From Whalleya microplaca (taxonomy: Eukaryota; Ascomycota; Sordariomycetes; Xylariales; Xylariaceae), in contig MU385768.1 of the NCBI GenBank assembly GCA_022497155.1, positions 62,001 to 126,000 of the forward strand: a DNA stretch of 64,000 bases, in the 5' to 3' direction. This document shows, piece after piece, positions 47,603-58,195 of this stretch. Made by a program: the position numbers and the translations under genes. Within the stretch, counting starts at the first letter, position 1; the number at the start of each line of letters is the position of its first letter. Below the pieces are notes generated by a model. That model saw only the letters and a program-made list of their open reading frames with translations. It was not told the DNA's origin and did not search any database.

Positions 47603-49663
47603 GGCTCTCTCCCCCCCCTATCTATCTACTTACACACACCTCGAATCATTCCTAGGACGGACATGCAAAGGGCAAATTGGACGGCACGACAACGGCATGG
47701 CATTCATGGTGGACGCACATTTGCACAGTGTTGGCGTTTGAGAAAGGGAACGGAATGTTGAGATTCTAACGGCGTTTTTTTGTGTGTGAGATTCCCCCCC
47801 TGCAGTAGCAAACCATGGTAATCTAGGCTTGGTTCCGTAGTCTTCGGGGTACGCTAAAAAAGAACAAATACCCTGTTCTGTGAATGCAACTGTTTGTATT
47901 ACTTACCAATTCTGAGTCAATTCTGAAAAGTGAAGGTCGTAAATGCGGAACCCCGGGTTGGATTAGGCCGCCCTTTGAGACCAGGAGAACTCTAGGTTCG
48001 TAAATCAAGTATCCTGGTCAGTGTAGTCTATAGGGTTATATATTGCCCCTAAGCGACATTCTCTAAACGCGTAATTACAGCAGGCAGGAGACGGGTGATC
48101 AGCTCCAAATGTGAAGATTACCCCTATGTCATGTATTATAACATGAGCTTAATGTTAACTTCGGCTTGAAGTTTAGTACTTGACTTATTCTCATGTTATC
48201 TACTTAAGGCAGTCCACTTATACCACATATGTAAGTAGTGGGTTTCCATCTATATTGCTTAGGCTATTCAAGTGGATGGGTGTTGGGTGTTCGGCCTTCC
48301 TCTGCTGGTACACACGAAAGATTTTGGCCTTCATAGTTTGACTGGCCATGAAGGGACAGATTATACCATACAGACCAGAGTTGAATCGCATAGTATGAAG
48401 CTGCGTCCTTGAGTTTTGAACTTGTAAGTGCTTGGTAGACATTAGAGGCGGGTAAGTGAGTATAGATCGTACTTAAACAACCCCCCTTCATAGCATATAT
48501 ATATATATACAGAGATTGCGCTGAGGTCAATAGGCAACTTGGGAGAGGCCTCAGGCTCGCCTCGAGGAGCAGAAAAAAAGCCATAATTAATAATAAGCAA
48601 CAATAGAACGATAAGAAGCCCTAGGTGAACTCTAGCCTCGAATAGAATCGCTTTCATGCCAAAAACAGAGAACTCGTACCCATATAGCTACAATCGGGAT
48701 ATCTGGATACCCTCGTTACTTAGACACTTACATGAGAGAGCTGAGGGCCCAAGAAAACTCGCTACGATGGAGAGCATCCCAGCAAAGAAAAGAAACGTCC
48801 AACTAAGTGCCGACTCACTTACTCACAGCACTGGGCTCAGCTCACTAGAAACCCTCACTCCCCTCATTACCTAGCTTTCAGCGCCATGTCAATAGAATTT
48901 TGCTACTGCTCTCGGGGTACAGACGTGGCTTATCCAAGACACCCGCGCCTCGATAGCAAAATAAACTAAGCATCGAACAGCTAGTATCAATACAACCCAA
49001 CCCCCCTGATCCTCTCTGTCTATATTGCCTAGGGTACAGAACCTCATATTGGGAGCACATACACTTCAGCTGTGTGTACAAGTTACACAAGTCTCACCCA
49101 CTCAGCTGAGCTGCGCTCCCCTTTGTCCTACCTGGTGACAAGACAGTCAGGTATGGCATGGCAGGGCAAGGCGTGCCATCGACACGTGGAGCTGATAGAT
49201 CCTGTGTGTAACGGTAGATTTTGACGCTAAATGTTATATTCAACATCCAGGTCACTGCCTATACGAGTCGGAGTATTGCATTGCTCCATAATAGCCGATA
49301 GGCGCAAAGATCTAAAGCATAATCCTGGCACGCTTTTTCCAACGCGAGGGGGAGTTAGTTCATAGTCAAGATCGGGAGGCAAAAATCAGGCGGGACAGCA
49401 TATCGTGGTCCACCATTTGCGTATTAAGCACCACCTCTATCAGCCCCTATTCCAGAGTCAGCTCTGAGATGAAAAAACCACCTACACACTAGCAACAACA
49501 ATTTCAACACGAGGAGCAACACATTCACCACACCCCATAGAATCACATCACAGTTCAAGCCAGACAGGAAAGTATGTAGGATATCAAAACCGGCGGGTAA
49601 TTCATTAACCTCGCCTACGCGCACAATAGCCGCCGAATCGTTAGCTAGGTAGTAAACTCTATG

Positions 49664-49666
<3 letters not shown>

Positions 49667-49705
<39 letters not shown>
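49667..49705. repeat. CT dinucleotide microsatellite
   Basis: About 19 CT units in the 3' flank of the PAP2 phosphatase gene. Confidence 0.95.
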
Positions 49706-49708
<3 letters not shown>

Positions 49709-49884
49709 GAAACTTTACACACACATACACTCCCCTCCCATGCGAGTAAGAACTATATATATACCTAAGTAGGTATATATGTATATGTAACTGGGGGTCA
49801 CATATGTACTGACGTATGTATGTGCCACGATGCTTGCTTGCCTAAACGCCGGATACGCCCACGCCACGCCATTTCTCTCTCTCA

Positions 49885-49934
49885 TTTTTCTTTTTTTTTC
49901 TTTTTTTTTTTTTTTTTTTTTTTGAAAAAAAAAA
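49885..49934. repeat. Poly(T) tract followed by poly(A) tract
   Basis: A T tract interrupted by two C, with 23 consecutive T at its end, then one G and ten A. Read as a single strand it could fold as a T/A hairpin. It lies about 120 bp beyond the stop codon of the minus-strand phosphatase gene, so it may lie in or near its 3' end region. Confidence 0.9.
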
Positions 49935-50054
49935 CTAAATCGTCCGATTAAATGGATCGCCCGAGGGCGATACGTAGGTAAGTAGTACAGATGCCTGTGA
50001 CTGCCTATCTCGCATTCTTCCGAACAATTTTATAATATCATCATCTACCTCGTC

Positions 50055-51521
50055 TCAGAACCGCTCATCGTGCACCGTACTGGAGGTATCGACGTGATGC
50101 GAGTGGCCATTACCACCTTCGGCCTTAGCGCGGTGGCGCATGCCCAGCTCGATATCGTCGGCGCGGTGTCCCGTCATCCGCTCCATGAGGCCGTCGCCGT
50201 GGCGCTCCCAGTGCTTCTTGTCGGAGGCGTAGCTCCACGAGCCCAGGCCGGCCCAGAACGCCTTGTCGTGGCTGCGCGGGCCCCAGGCCCAGCCCGCGCC
50301 GGCCCGGATCGGCATGTGGTAGAAGCGGAAGGCGAAGTACGCCGTGATCGTGCCGATGATGAAGCCGAAGAGGATGTCGAAGCCGTGGTGCCGGAAGTCG
50401 AACCAGCGCGAGCTCGCGACGAAGATCGCCGTGAAGAAGGGGAGGACGGTTAGGAGAAGGAGGTAGAGCGGGGGCGCGGCCGCCTGCCTGCGGACTGCGA
50501 GCACGGCTGTATTGTGCGCCCCGATCTGCTTAGCGAGGGTTGGGTCGATTGGGGAGGCTACTGAGTCGAGGTCGCCTCGATCGTGTCGCACGGCCTCGTA
50601 GGCGGTGTTGAGGCGTTCGTCGCGGATGCGCGATGGGAAGGCTGTGACTGAGCTTGTGTCGCGCGACTGCGTCTCCTGGGGCACAAACGGTAGCGTAATG
50701 GCGAATTTGCTAGCGAGGAAAAAGGAAAGGTAGATCAGCCCTGCGGCCGCAGAGCTAGCATGGCCCGAAGGATAGCTGCGAAACCCGTCGTCGAGCAGCG
50801 ATTTGTCTGCATTCTTGCATATGTCTGCGCTGACCAATTGGCCGTTATAGGCACCGCCCAAAGTGCCGTCGTCCGAAGGAGTGTTGAAGCCGACGATATA
50901 TTTAGCAACGTTGTAGATGTCCGGTTCGCATCTGGACAGCATATCCGGTCGCGGCTTTCCGAACAGGTTCTTCATGCCCTGGGTAATAATCCAGGCGGAG
51001 ATGAGCGAGAGCGCCAGGCCCAGCCATCCTATGTGCAGTTCCCACAGCTTTCGCTTCCATATCAACGACTTCGGTGTTCCCTTAGGGACAGTAGGGCCGG
51101 GGACGAATACCAAGGCGACAATCAAGATAACGACGATCGGGATGACGGAATTACAGATCATAAGGAGTTTCGAGTTGACGGTTTCATGAAGGGTATAGGG
51201 GAAACTTAGAAGGTTGGTCAGCCTGTCGCTCCTACATAGATTAGGATAGGGGGGAAGCAGCACATACGATATATTAGGGTCCTGTAAACTGAAGTATCTC
51301 TTATTCGGGGTGACGTTGCCTAACACTACCCCTATGACGCCGACAACGATGAGGATTATCCAGTCGAATACATACGATCCGATCACTATGGGCGACATCT
51401 TTGTCTTGCTCTTCTGGACCCTCTGGGGGTCATGATCGTTCATTTTGCCGTAAGGATGGGAATCAGAAAGTAAAGGAGAGATAATGTTCAAAGCCGGCAC
51501 CGTGCGTTCGTTGTTGTGCAT
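50055..51521 (-). CDS. PAP2-family lipid phosphate phosphatase (DPP1-like)
   Basis: Two exons: 51521-51268 and 51204-50055. The 63-nt intron (GTATGT...CTAAG) is a multiple of three with no stop, so the unspliced frame is also open. Removing it restores DPNISFPYTLHE, the family sequence, and gives 467 residues. All three phosphatase motifs are present: KNLFGKPRP (about 163-171), PSGHAS (about 230-235) and SRWFDFRHHGFD (about 350-361), with catalytic His in motifs 2 and 3. About six membrane segments surround them. A roughly 75-residue soluble insert separates motifs 2 and 3. Likely reaction: dephosphorylation of diacylglycerol pyrophosphate, phosphatidate and lysophosphatidate in vacuolar or ER membranes. 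The ATG at 51521 is the first in frame; Met27 or Met42 (MSPIVIGSYVF) are alternative starts. Confidence 0.93.
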   Translation of the reverse strand: MHNNERTVPALNIISPLLSDSHPYGKMNDHDPQRVQKSKTKMSPIVIGSYVFDWIILIVVGVIGVVLGNVTPNKRYFSLQDPNISYVLLPPYPNLCRSDRLTNLLSFPYTLHETVNSKLLMICNSVIPIVVILIVALVFVPGPTVPKGTPKSLIWKRKLWELHIGWLGLALSLISAWIITQGMKNLFGKPRPDMLSRCEPDIYNVAKYIVGFNTPSDDGTLGGAYNGQLVSADICKNADKSLLDDGFRSYPSGHASSAAAGLIYLSFFLASKFAITLPFVPQETQSRDTSSVTAFPSRIRDERLNTAYEAVRHDRGDLDSVASPIDPTLAKQIGAHNTAVLAVRRQAAAPPLYLLLLTVLPFFTAIFVASSRWFDFRHHGFDILFGFIIGTITAYFAFRFYHMPIRAGAGWAWGPRSHDKAFWAGLGSWSYASDKKHWERHGDGLMERMTGHRADDIELGMRHRAKAEGGNGHSHHVDTSSTVHDERF

Positions 51522-54500
51522 TTCCACAACGAGGTGCTAGTCGCTCTGGCATAGAAATAAAAGGGCACGCGTGATGGGGGGGGGAAATTATCGAGAGAGA
51601 GAGAGAGAGCGCAAATACGTCTACCGCAGTAGTATGGAGATTAGAGTTTCCGCGGCTCACCTCTGCCTTGGCCTGGCGCTGGCCCTTGATGAGTGCTTGG
51701 TTTGGATCCTTGGGTGGTGCGGCCCTTGGAAGTTGGGTGGTGTCTTGTGTCAGTGTCTCGGTGCTAGCGAGTGCCAATGTGAGATCGTCAATGCTGCGCC
51801 TTCAGGCTTGTCAAGAATAAGGATCTTGAGACGAATGAGGAAAAGGGTCGCGTGGGTCCGGGTCTTGGCCCGGGTAGTGCTACAAAACGGGGGGCGTCTG
51901 GGCGACTTATTATTATTATTAGGGGCTTTCGGGTGCCGCGCGGTAGTTTGTTAGGTCACCTAGGACTAGTAGCCCTGCCCCGAATTAGATCTCACGGATC
52001 AATCAATCAAATGCGAATGACGAAGGTGTCAGCTGCATGTGATGGTTGGCGGTCGGGACGGAAGGGGTTGAAGAACGTTGAACTCTAAAAACAAAAACGA
52101 GGAGAAGTAGCCTACTACCTATATGCACTGCTCTATTGCCAGCTGAAACAAAGACACTTACACGGCCTAACAAAAGGTTTCAATCAATTGAATAAATATA
52201 CGTGTCGTTGGTTCATAAAGCATGATGATGGCGGGATGTTCGTTTAAAGGGCGGCCTGGGCAGCCGTAATGCGCGCTCCGTATCCGGGTGTTCGGCTACC
52301 TAGGTGCCTACTTACTTACATATACCATTCATTGACTTACGCATACATGTATGTACTATACCTACCTAAGGAGAGGCTATGTCCAACTAACAGAGAGATG
52401 CATGTGTAGAGGATTTGTTATATGTAGTGTGCAACCTGATGTGCAACCCGGTGTGCAACTTCGAGTGATGCGTTATAAGTCAAAAGGCAGCTGAAAGGGT
52501 GGCTTGATATGGAAAAGAGTGTGGCTGTAGCTGCTGTGCCAGGTGGCTCTGCAGCCCGACTTCGTCAGCCCTTCCCCATGGAGGAGGTGTGTACAATCCA
52601 CTATTACGATCCCTCACCGAGAAGATACTGTTGGTAATCTGTTCCATCATATATGCTAATATGGAGGTATTTCATACGGTTTTGTACCAAGATCAGCGTC
52701 CCAGCCCTTGACTAATCAGGTGCGATCTATATCTACACACTTAGAAGTAAAGAGGATATTGAGACCCGTATACTTACTACTTTGAGTTTAAGTCTGAGTC
52801 TTATTCGCATGTTATTTTTATTGTTTGTTTATACTGTTTCGAACAGGGTGACGTAAACGGCCATAGAAGAAAAGCGGTCTTCGTGTAGAAGTAAACATTC
52901 GACGGAGCTATTTGTTACCAAGCTACGTGGACCAAGCCCTGACGTTGTTGTAAGGCTTGGCGTTCTTCGGCTTCTGCATAATCCGCAATCTTCACTGTCT
53001 TCTTAGCCGGACGACGGACCACCATGATCCCATGCCCTATGATACATGCGAGTATTATTTGACCGAGGGCGTCAGCGAGTTGTTGACTTACTATGTGTCA
53101 TTCCTAAACATTTACTACTCTTTGGTTGTTTGCAGACAAGACATAGTGCTTGTCAGGAGCAGAAAATCAGTTTGCCAGCTATAGCTGCGCAAAAGTGAAG
53201 GGTTTCATATTTTGCATCTTTAACAATACCTGAATATGTCACATGTGACCATTATTTTTCAATTGAATGTCGACGTCTTTGTCTTGTCTCATACCCAAAT
53301 CGTTGCTAGTTTTGGGGACTTCTAGACATTTGCGGAGTATAGAGTCTCAACCCTCGAAGCCTCCATCAAGACTCGATGATCCTAGTACTAGGAGCTTCAG
53401 CTTCCTAAGTGGAGGGCTCAAACCTCATGAATAACTTTGACTACCAAGCTAGCTCATCATTATAAGCTTATTTATCAAAGTTTATTACTATATAGCTGAC
53501 AGGCGCCATGCTTTTGAGGCTTCAAGACAAGGTTGACGTCGGCTAATCCCATCAATCTCATATGCAAGATGCGCCTAATTAAGTTTCATATTGAAATATG
53601 ACGCTGTACATACTGCCTAGACAGTCAGTCGGCTGCTCTGGGGAATTGAAAGAATCATTGTGTTAACACGCTACGACTACCTAGGTGCTACGTCGTTGCA
53701 GGGAACGGGCATCGGGTACAGTTTAGTCTTATCTCTATTGATGGCTTCGTCTGCATTACCTGCCCTAGTTCACCAAAGCAGCAGCCCTTGATCTTTCTGG
53801 CTCCCAATTCAAATGTGCCGGATCTAGACTTGATCTAAAGATCTTCAACGATCATGACATGTCACTACTATCCGTTGATCTTGCCAGGGATGACGGTTCA
53901 TAAAAAGAACGGGACCGGAAACATAAACATACATGTATAAAGCCTGCACTATCATCGGTATACGCCATGTTTATACTTTTCCCTGTGTGGCTGAACCTCC
54001 ATGTTGCCACTTCGTCAAGATACCATCCACAAATGCATGCCTATAGCGTACCTGAAGGTCTTGATGGCAGCCAGGATGGCTTAACCGCCTCTATCTTGAA
54101 GCTACCCTCAAGATACAGTAGGTCAATGTCTCGTGCGGCATGACCTATAGTGAATTACTAGCTAGCAGTTTGTATTACGCTTGCTTCGAAAGTCGATGCT
54201 GTCCACAATCTATCCCATTGTGCTGTATCTTGATTGTAAGCTTCTGCCCCCAAATTCGACTCGAGAACCGGATATCTGCATTCAACTCTTACAAGTATAT
54301 GTTAAGGAGGTGGCCGTTTTGATTAATTGGTCTCTCGGTCAAGTCCGCGGGAGCACGTTCCAATATGAGGAACGGGCTGAGGTCGATATAATGAGAGGGG
54401 AGCCATGTCACGCGTGCAATAGCTAATAAGTTGTTTCATGGGAACATGATAGCCTAAACAGAAAATGTGGTGCCATTTAATCAAAGTACTAGAAACAGAA

Positions 54501-55132
54501 GAACAAGTTGGTTGTGTTGGGATATGTAGGGGTACTGTGTATGGGTTTGATGAAACGGGCCAGTACTAAATAAAGCTGAGCCTGCTACCTATAGCTTGCA
54601 TAATTCGAGTCCTTCATGAAGAGAGCATAAATAGTACCTATACAGGTTTGTGCAAAGGACTATATGGACTGCTATAGATGGTACTAAAAGAAAGGTTATG
54701 CAGAACAATGCTCAGATCTTATAGACTCTCCATATGTTGTTGCGAGGAAGCATTGCATATATAAGAGAAGAGAAGAAGGTTGCGCGAACAGAAATTCATA
54801 AGTAAATAGGAGGAATTTTCCAAGGTACACTTCATATAACACTACATATAGCATTCACTGTCCCATATTGAGGATTGAGATATATATGTTACTCACATGT
54901 TTCAAAAAAGGGAGCCGAAGTGGTCACTCCTCCTGTGTATTGAACTTCACACCATGGAATGGCGGGATGCCAGGACTGCTTCACGACAGCCACGTCTCTC
55001 GTTATTCGTGGGAGAGCTGGCCCTAGGAGCTTGCGATATAGTACAGTTCGATATACATGTCTATCACCTACTAGGTGGGACTGTAGATTGTACATATAGA
55101 CAGAGTATACATGATCAGGTCCCAAGGCAACC
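51522..55132. other. Gene-poor region upstream of the phosphatase gene
   Basis: 3.6 kb with no supported gene. 51522-52100 is leader/promoter with a GA run (51593-51609). From 52900 to 54430 stretches of open frame are broken by stops in each frame and may be a decayed gene, but no family is recognisable. The right end is the 3' flank of RML2. Confidence 0.45.
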
Positions 55133-56450
55133 TTAAGACTGGCCCTTCTTGTCTCTCCGCTTGCCCATGTTCCGTACACGAGGAACGACAACCCATTTGT
55201 TGGGGTTGTTCTTTCTGCGTGTCTTGTAACCACCTTTTGCCTGAGGGTATTGGTCAATATTTGAAATCCAGAACCGATGTGTATATGCTGGGAGAAGCTT
55301 ACTGGTCTGCCCCAAGGACTGGTAGGATGTCGGTTACCCTTTGACTTACCACGACCACCACCGTGAGGATGGTCCACTAGAATTTGCCGGTCAGCCTTGT
55401 ACACCACATTCGGGCTCCTAGAGGTTATGCCGTACCTTTGTTCATGGCCACACCACGGACTGTTGGTCTGATATTCAGCCATCGACTTCTACCAGCTTTA
55501 CCAAGTTGCCGATAATGGTGATGGGGGTTGCTTGCAACACCGACAGTGGCGCACGCGTCCTTGCTAACTCTCCGAACCTCTCCACTCTGAAGTCTTACAG
55601 TGACATATTTGCCAGTCACAACCTTGACACCATCGTCTCTCATTTCCTCGTCCTTGCTCTCGACGACAGCAAAGGTACCTGCACTTCGGCAGAACACGGC
55701 ACCGCCCTTGGGATGAGATCCAACGTTGAACACCGGCGTGCCGATAGGAATCAGGTGCAAAGGCAAACAATTTCCGCGATGGGCTGTTTTGGCGGCCAGA
55801 ATACCAGGGTCCAGGGCTCCGCCCATGGACTCCAGCAGATCTTGCGGAATGCCAGATCGGTAGCTCTGCACTACATCACCGGCTCTCGTACCCTCCGGGG
55901 CCACAATGTACGTCTTCTTGCCGGTTGATTCCTCCGTGAGCAAGGCGATGTGCGCACTGCGACCTGGGTCGTACTCGATCCGTTCGACGAGATGAGGGCC
56001 AGCAACCCACCGGTGGAAGTCCACCGTTCGTATCCTTCGTTTTGCGCCTCCTCCACGATGTCTGACCGTGATACGTCCAAGGTTATTGCGACCGCCCTTC
56101 CCCATGCCCTTCTTGGGGAAAGTCAAGGGGAGAAAGGGCCGGCCCTTCCACAAGTGATCATTGATAGGTCGTTTCAAATGTCGCACGCCGGGGGTTCTAG
56201 GCTTGTAGGTGCGCAAGAGGACGGTTGATCCACTCCCGGTCTTGGGTGCGGAAGACACACGTACTCTTACGGGCCTTGGCGGAGCACTGTCAGACTTGGG
56301 GACGGAGGGGATGATATCGGCCGTCGGATCGGGAGGAGGTGCAGCCCCGTCGACTGTCGCATAGGGTCGAAGGGACAGTGCCGGGGAGGACCGGCAGCTG
56401 GCCAGGACCCTCCGAGAAGAGAGGGACAATATTCGCGGCTGTAACATCAT
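55133..56450 (-). CDS. RML2: Mitochondrial large-subunit ribosomal protein uL2m (RML2)
   Basis: Three exons: 56450-55436, 55376-55303 and 55240-55133. Introns are 59 nt (GTACGG...TCTAG) and 62 nt (GTAAGC...CTCAG). The product is 398 residues. The first about 35 residues are basic and Ser/Leu/Arg-rich without acidic residues, a mitochondrial presequence, followed by a Pro-rich linker. The uL2 core has [11 protein letters not shown] and [15 protein letters not shown], and after the first splice [14 protein letters not shown] with the universally conserved His of the peptidyl-transferase region (about residue 343). The C terminus is [18 protein letters not shown], then a basic tail. Role: structural protein of the mitochondrial 54S ribosomal subunit. 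The first ATG in frame is at 56450 and a second follows directly. Confidence 0.97.
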
Positions 56451-58195
56451 GACATTTCGCAACCAAGCGGTTGCATATATGTCAATTGATGTGTGATCTC
56501 GACAAGGGAGATCGAATTGAGCCTCAGTGGCGGGTGTGGGCGGGCACTGTCGAATTCTCGGACCTGGGCTGATCCAAAATTCTAAGAATTCTTAGATTGG
56601 ACCTTGAAGCTATTCAGGAACTCAAGTTCTTCCGAAGCCAATGGCCAAGGGTCCCGTCCCGCTTGGCATCTGCTGAGTGTGATACCTAGGTACATACATA
56701 TAATGGAGATGGGCCGAGGTTTAGCCAGATGGCCCAAGCCCCCGAGGCTGAGAATTATGGAATAATGAAATAGTGCAAGCGGCTGAAGATTCACCAATGA
56801 CGATTTATTACTTCAGCCACTTCCTTGTCGCGAACACGGGAATCACGTCAATGGATTGGCTGGAAGTCCTATACTGCGTATGCTGCAGGACAGCATGCTG
56901 GCAGCCAATGGGAGCGGCGTTGCCCCGCCGTTGCCTCTGTTTATTAGTGGGGCGGGTGGACCAGTCACGTTTCCATGGGAAAAAATACATAGCAGATGCG
57001 GGACCGTTGTCTTGGTGGCAGGTGCTACGCAGCATCCAAAATCGCGTCGTGCAGGCAGGCGGGCTAACAAGCTCTTTCAACCGGAGTGCCTCCAGCTATC
57101 TATCAAGCCTCCAGACTGGAGCTTAAGTACCTCGACCCCAAGCACTTCCCAATTGCCTCAGAACATTGTATGTTGCTTGCAAACCTCGAGCTGATACCAT
57201 TCACCATCTTCACTATCGCGTTTGCTTCTCCTGCACTGATCTTCCAAGGAGCTGCCAAATTCTTGATATAACAAGATTTCTCGCTTGGTCCTTACCTGCA
57301 CAAAACCTTTACAACTCCATCTCATCTACTCCTACGCGTACAACTGGGGATTTCCCTCCATGTCTACAGTGTAGGTAGGTCGCATCGATACATAGGTACT
57401 CGGACATTACTGGACAGCCAGAGCTCCGACAGGGGGTTAGTTGCCTGGGAAGCTACCTAGAGCAAGAGCCAAATCGCGCTAGGGAACCGTGTACACACGC
57501 ATCCCTCACGTCCTCACGTCCAAGGTACGGTACCTCCACCCGCCCAGCACCCGCCCAGCACCCGCACAGCACCCAGCACGCTTGGCTTTTCCTGGCTTTT
57601 CCTAGCTTTTCCCTACTGCCAGAGCTAACCTAAACATTGGTGCCATCCTTCAAAAACATCACTGCTCTCTGCCCATCCCGCAACCACCAAACCTGCACTC
57701 TACCAAACTACCTCTCCCTCCCACTCCTCCACCAATCCTCTCCCAATTCTCCCAATTCTCCCAATCCGCACTACCTCTACTCCAATCAACACGGCCATTA
57801 CCTACACGGATACAGTGTTTTGTCGTCTTCTAACCATCTAGTTACAGTTGACTCGGGAGACGGATTAGCAGCTCATCGTCGTTCGTAGCAGCTTGTTGAT
57901 ATCTTCCCGATCACCTCTTTTTTCCTACGCTACAGCAGAAGAGCTTCAGGTATGTTGATGTCACAACCATAGAACTCCCCCCAGTGCTCTTGTCACTTGC
58001 ACCACCTGCCATTGTCCTGTCTGCATCTTTCTTGTGGCAGATTCAAGCACTGTGTGGTCTGCTTTGGACCAACGCCTCCACTTCCTCCCTACAGCCACGA
58101 TATCACCTCCTTTCGAACTTATAAGTAACATTTGGTTTAGCATTATTCTCCAACGTCCAAACGCGTTTCGAGCACACAAATTTCAATCCGCAAAA
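56451..58195. promoter_or_regulatory. Long divergent intergenic region between RML2 and cyclin B
   Basis: 1.7 kb separating two outward-facing genes. It contains a TACCTAGGTA palindrome (56683-56692), a CCAAT word near 56904, short direct repeats of CACCCGCCCAG type at 57537-57580 and of CTTTTCCTGG type at about 57590-57610, and a C/T-rich stretch (57640-58190) that is probably the long leader of cyclin B. Open frames within it are short and overlapping. Confidence 0.5.

Larger units (their letters stand above)
47603..50054. other. Convergent intergenic region with CT and poly(T) tracts
   Basis: 2.4 kb between the 3' ends of CKB1 (+) and the PAP2 phosphatase (-). No supported gene. The right end carries a CT microsatellite (49667-49705) and a long T tract followed by an A tract (49885-49934). 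Confidence 0.5.
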
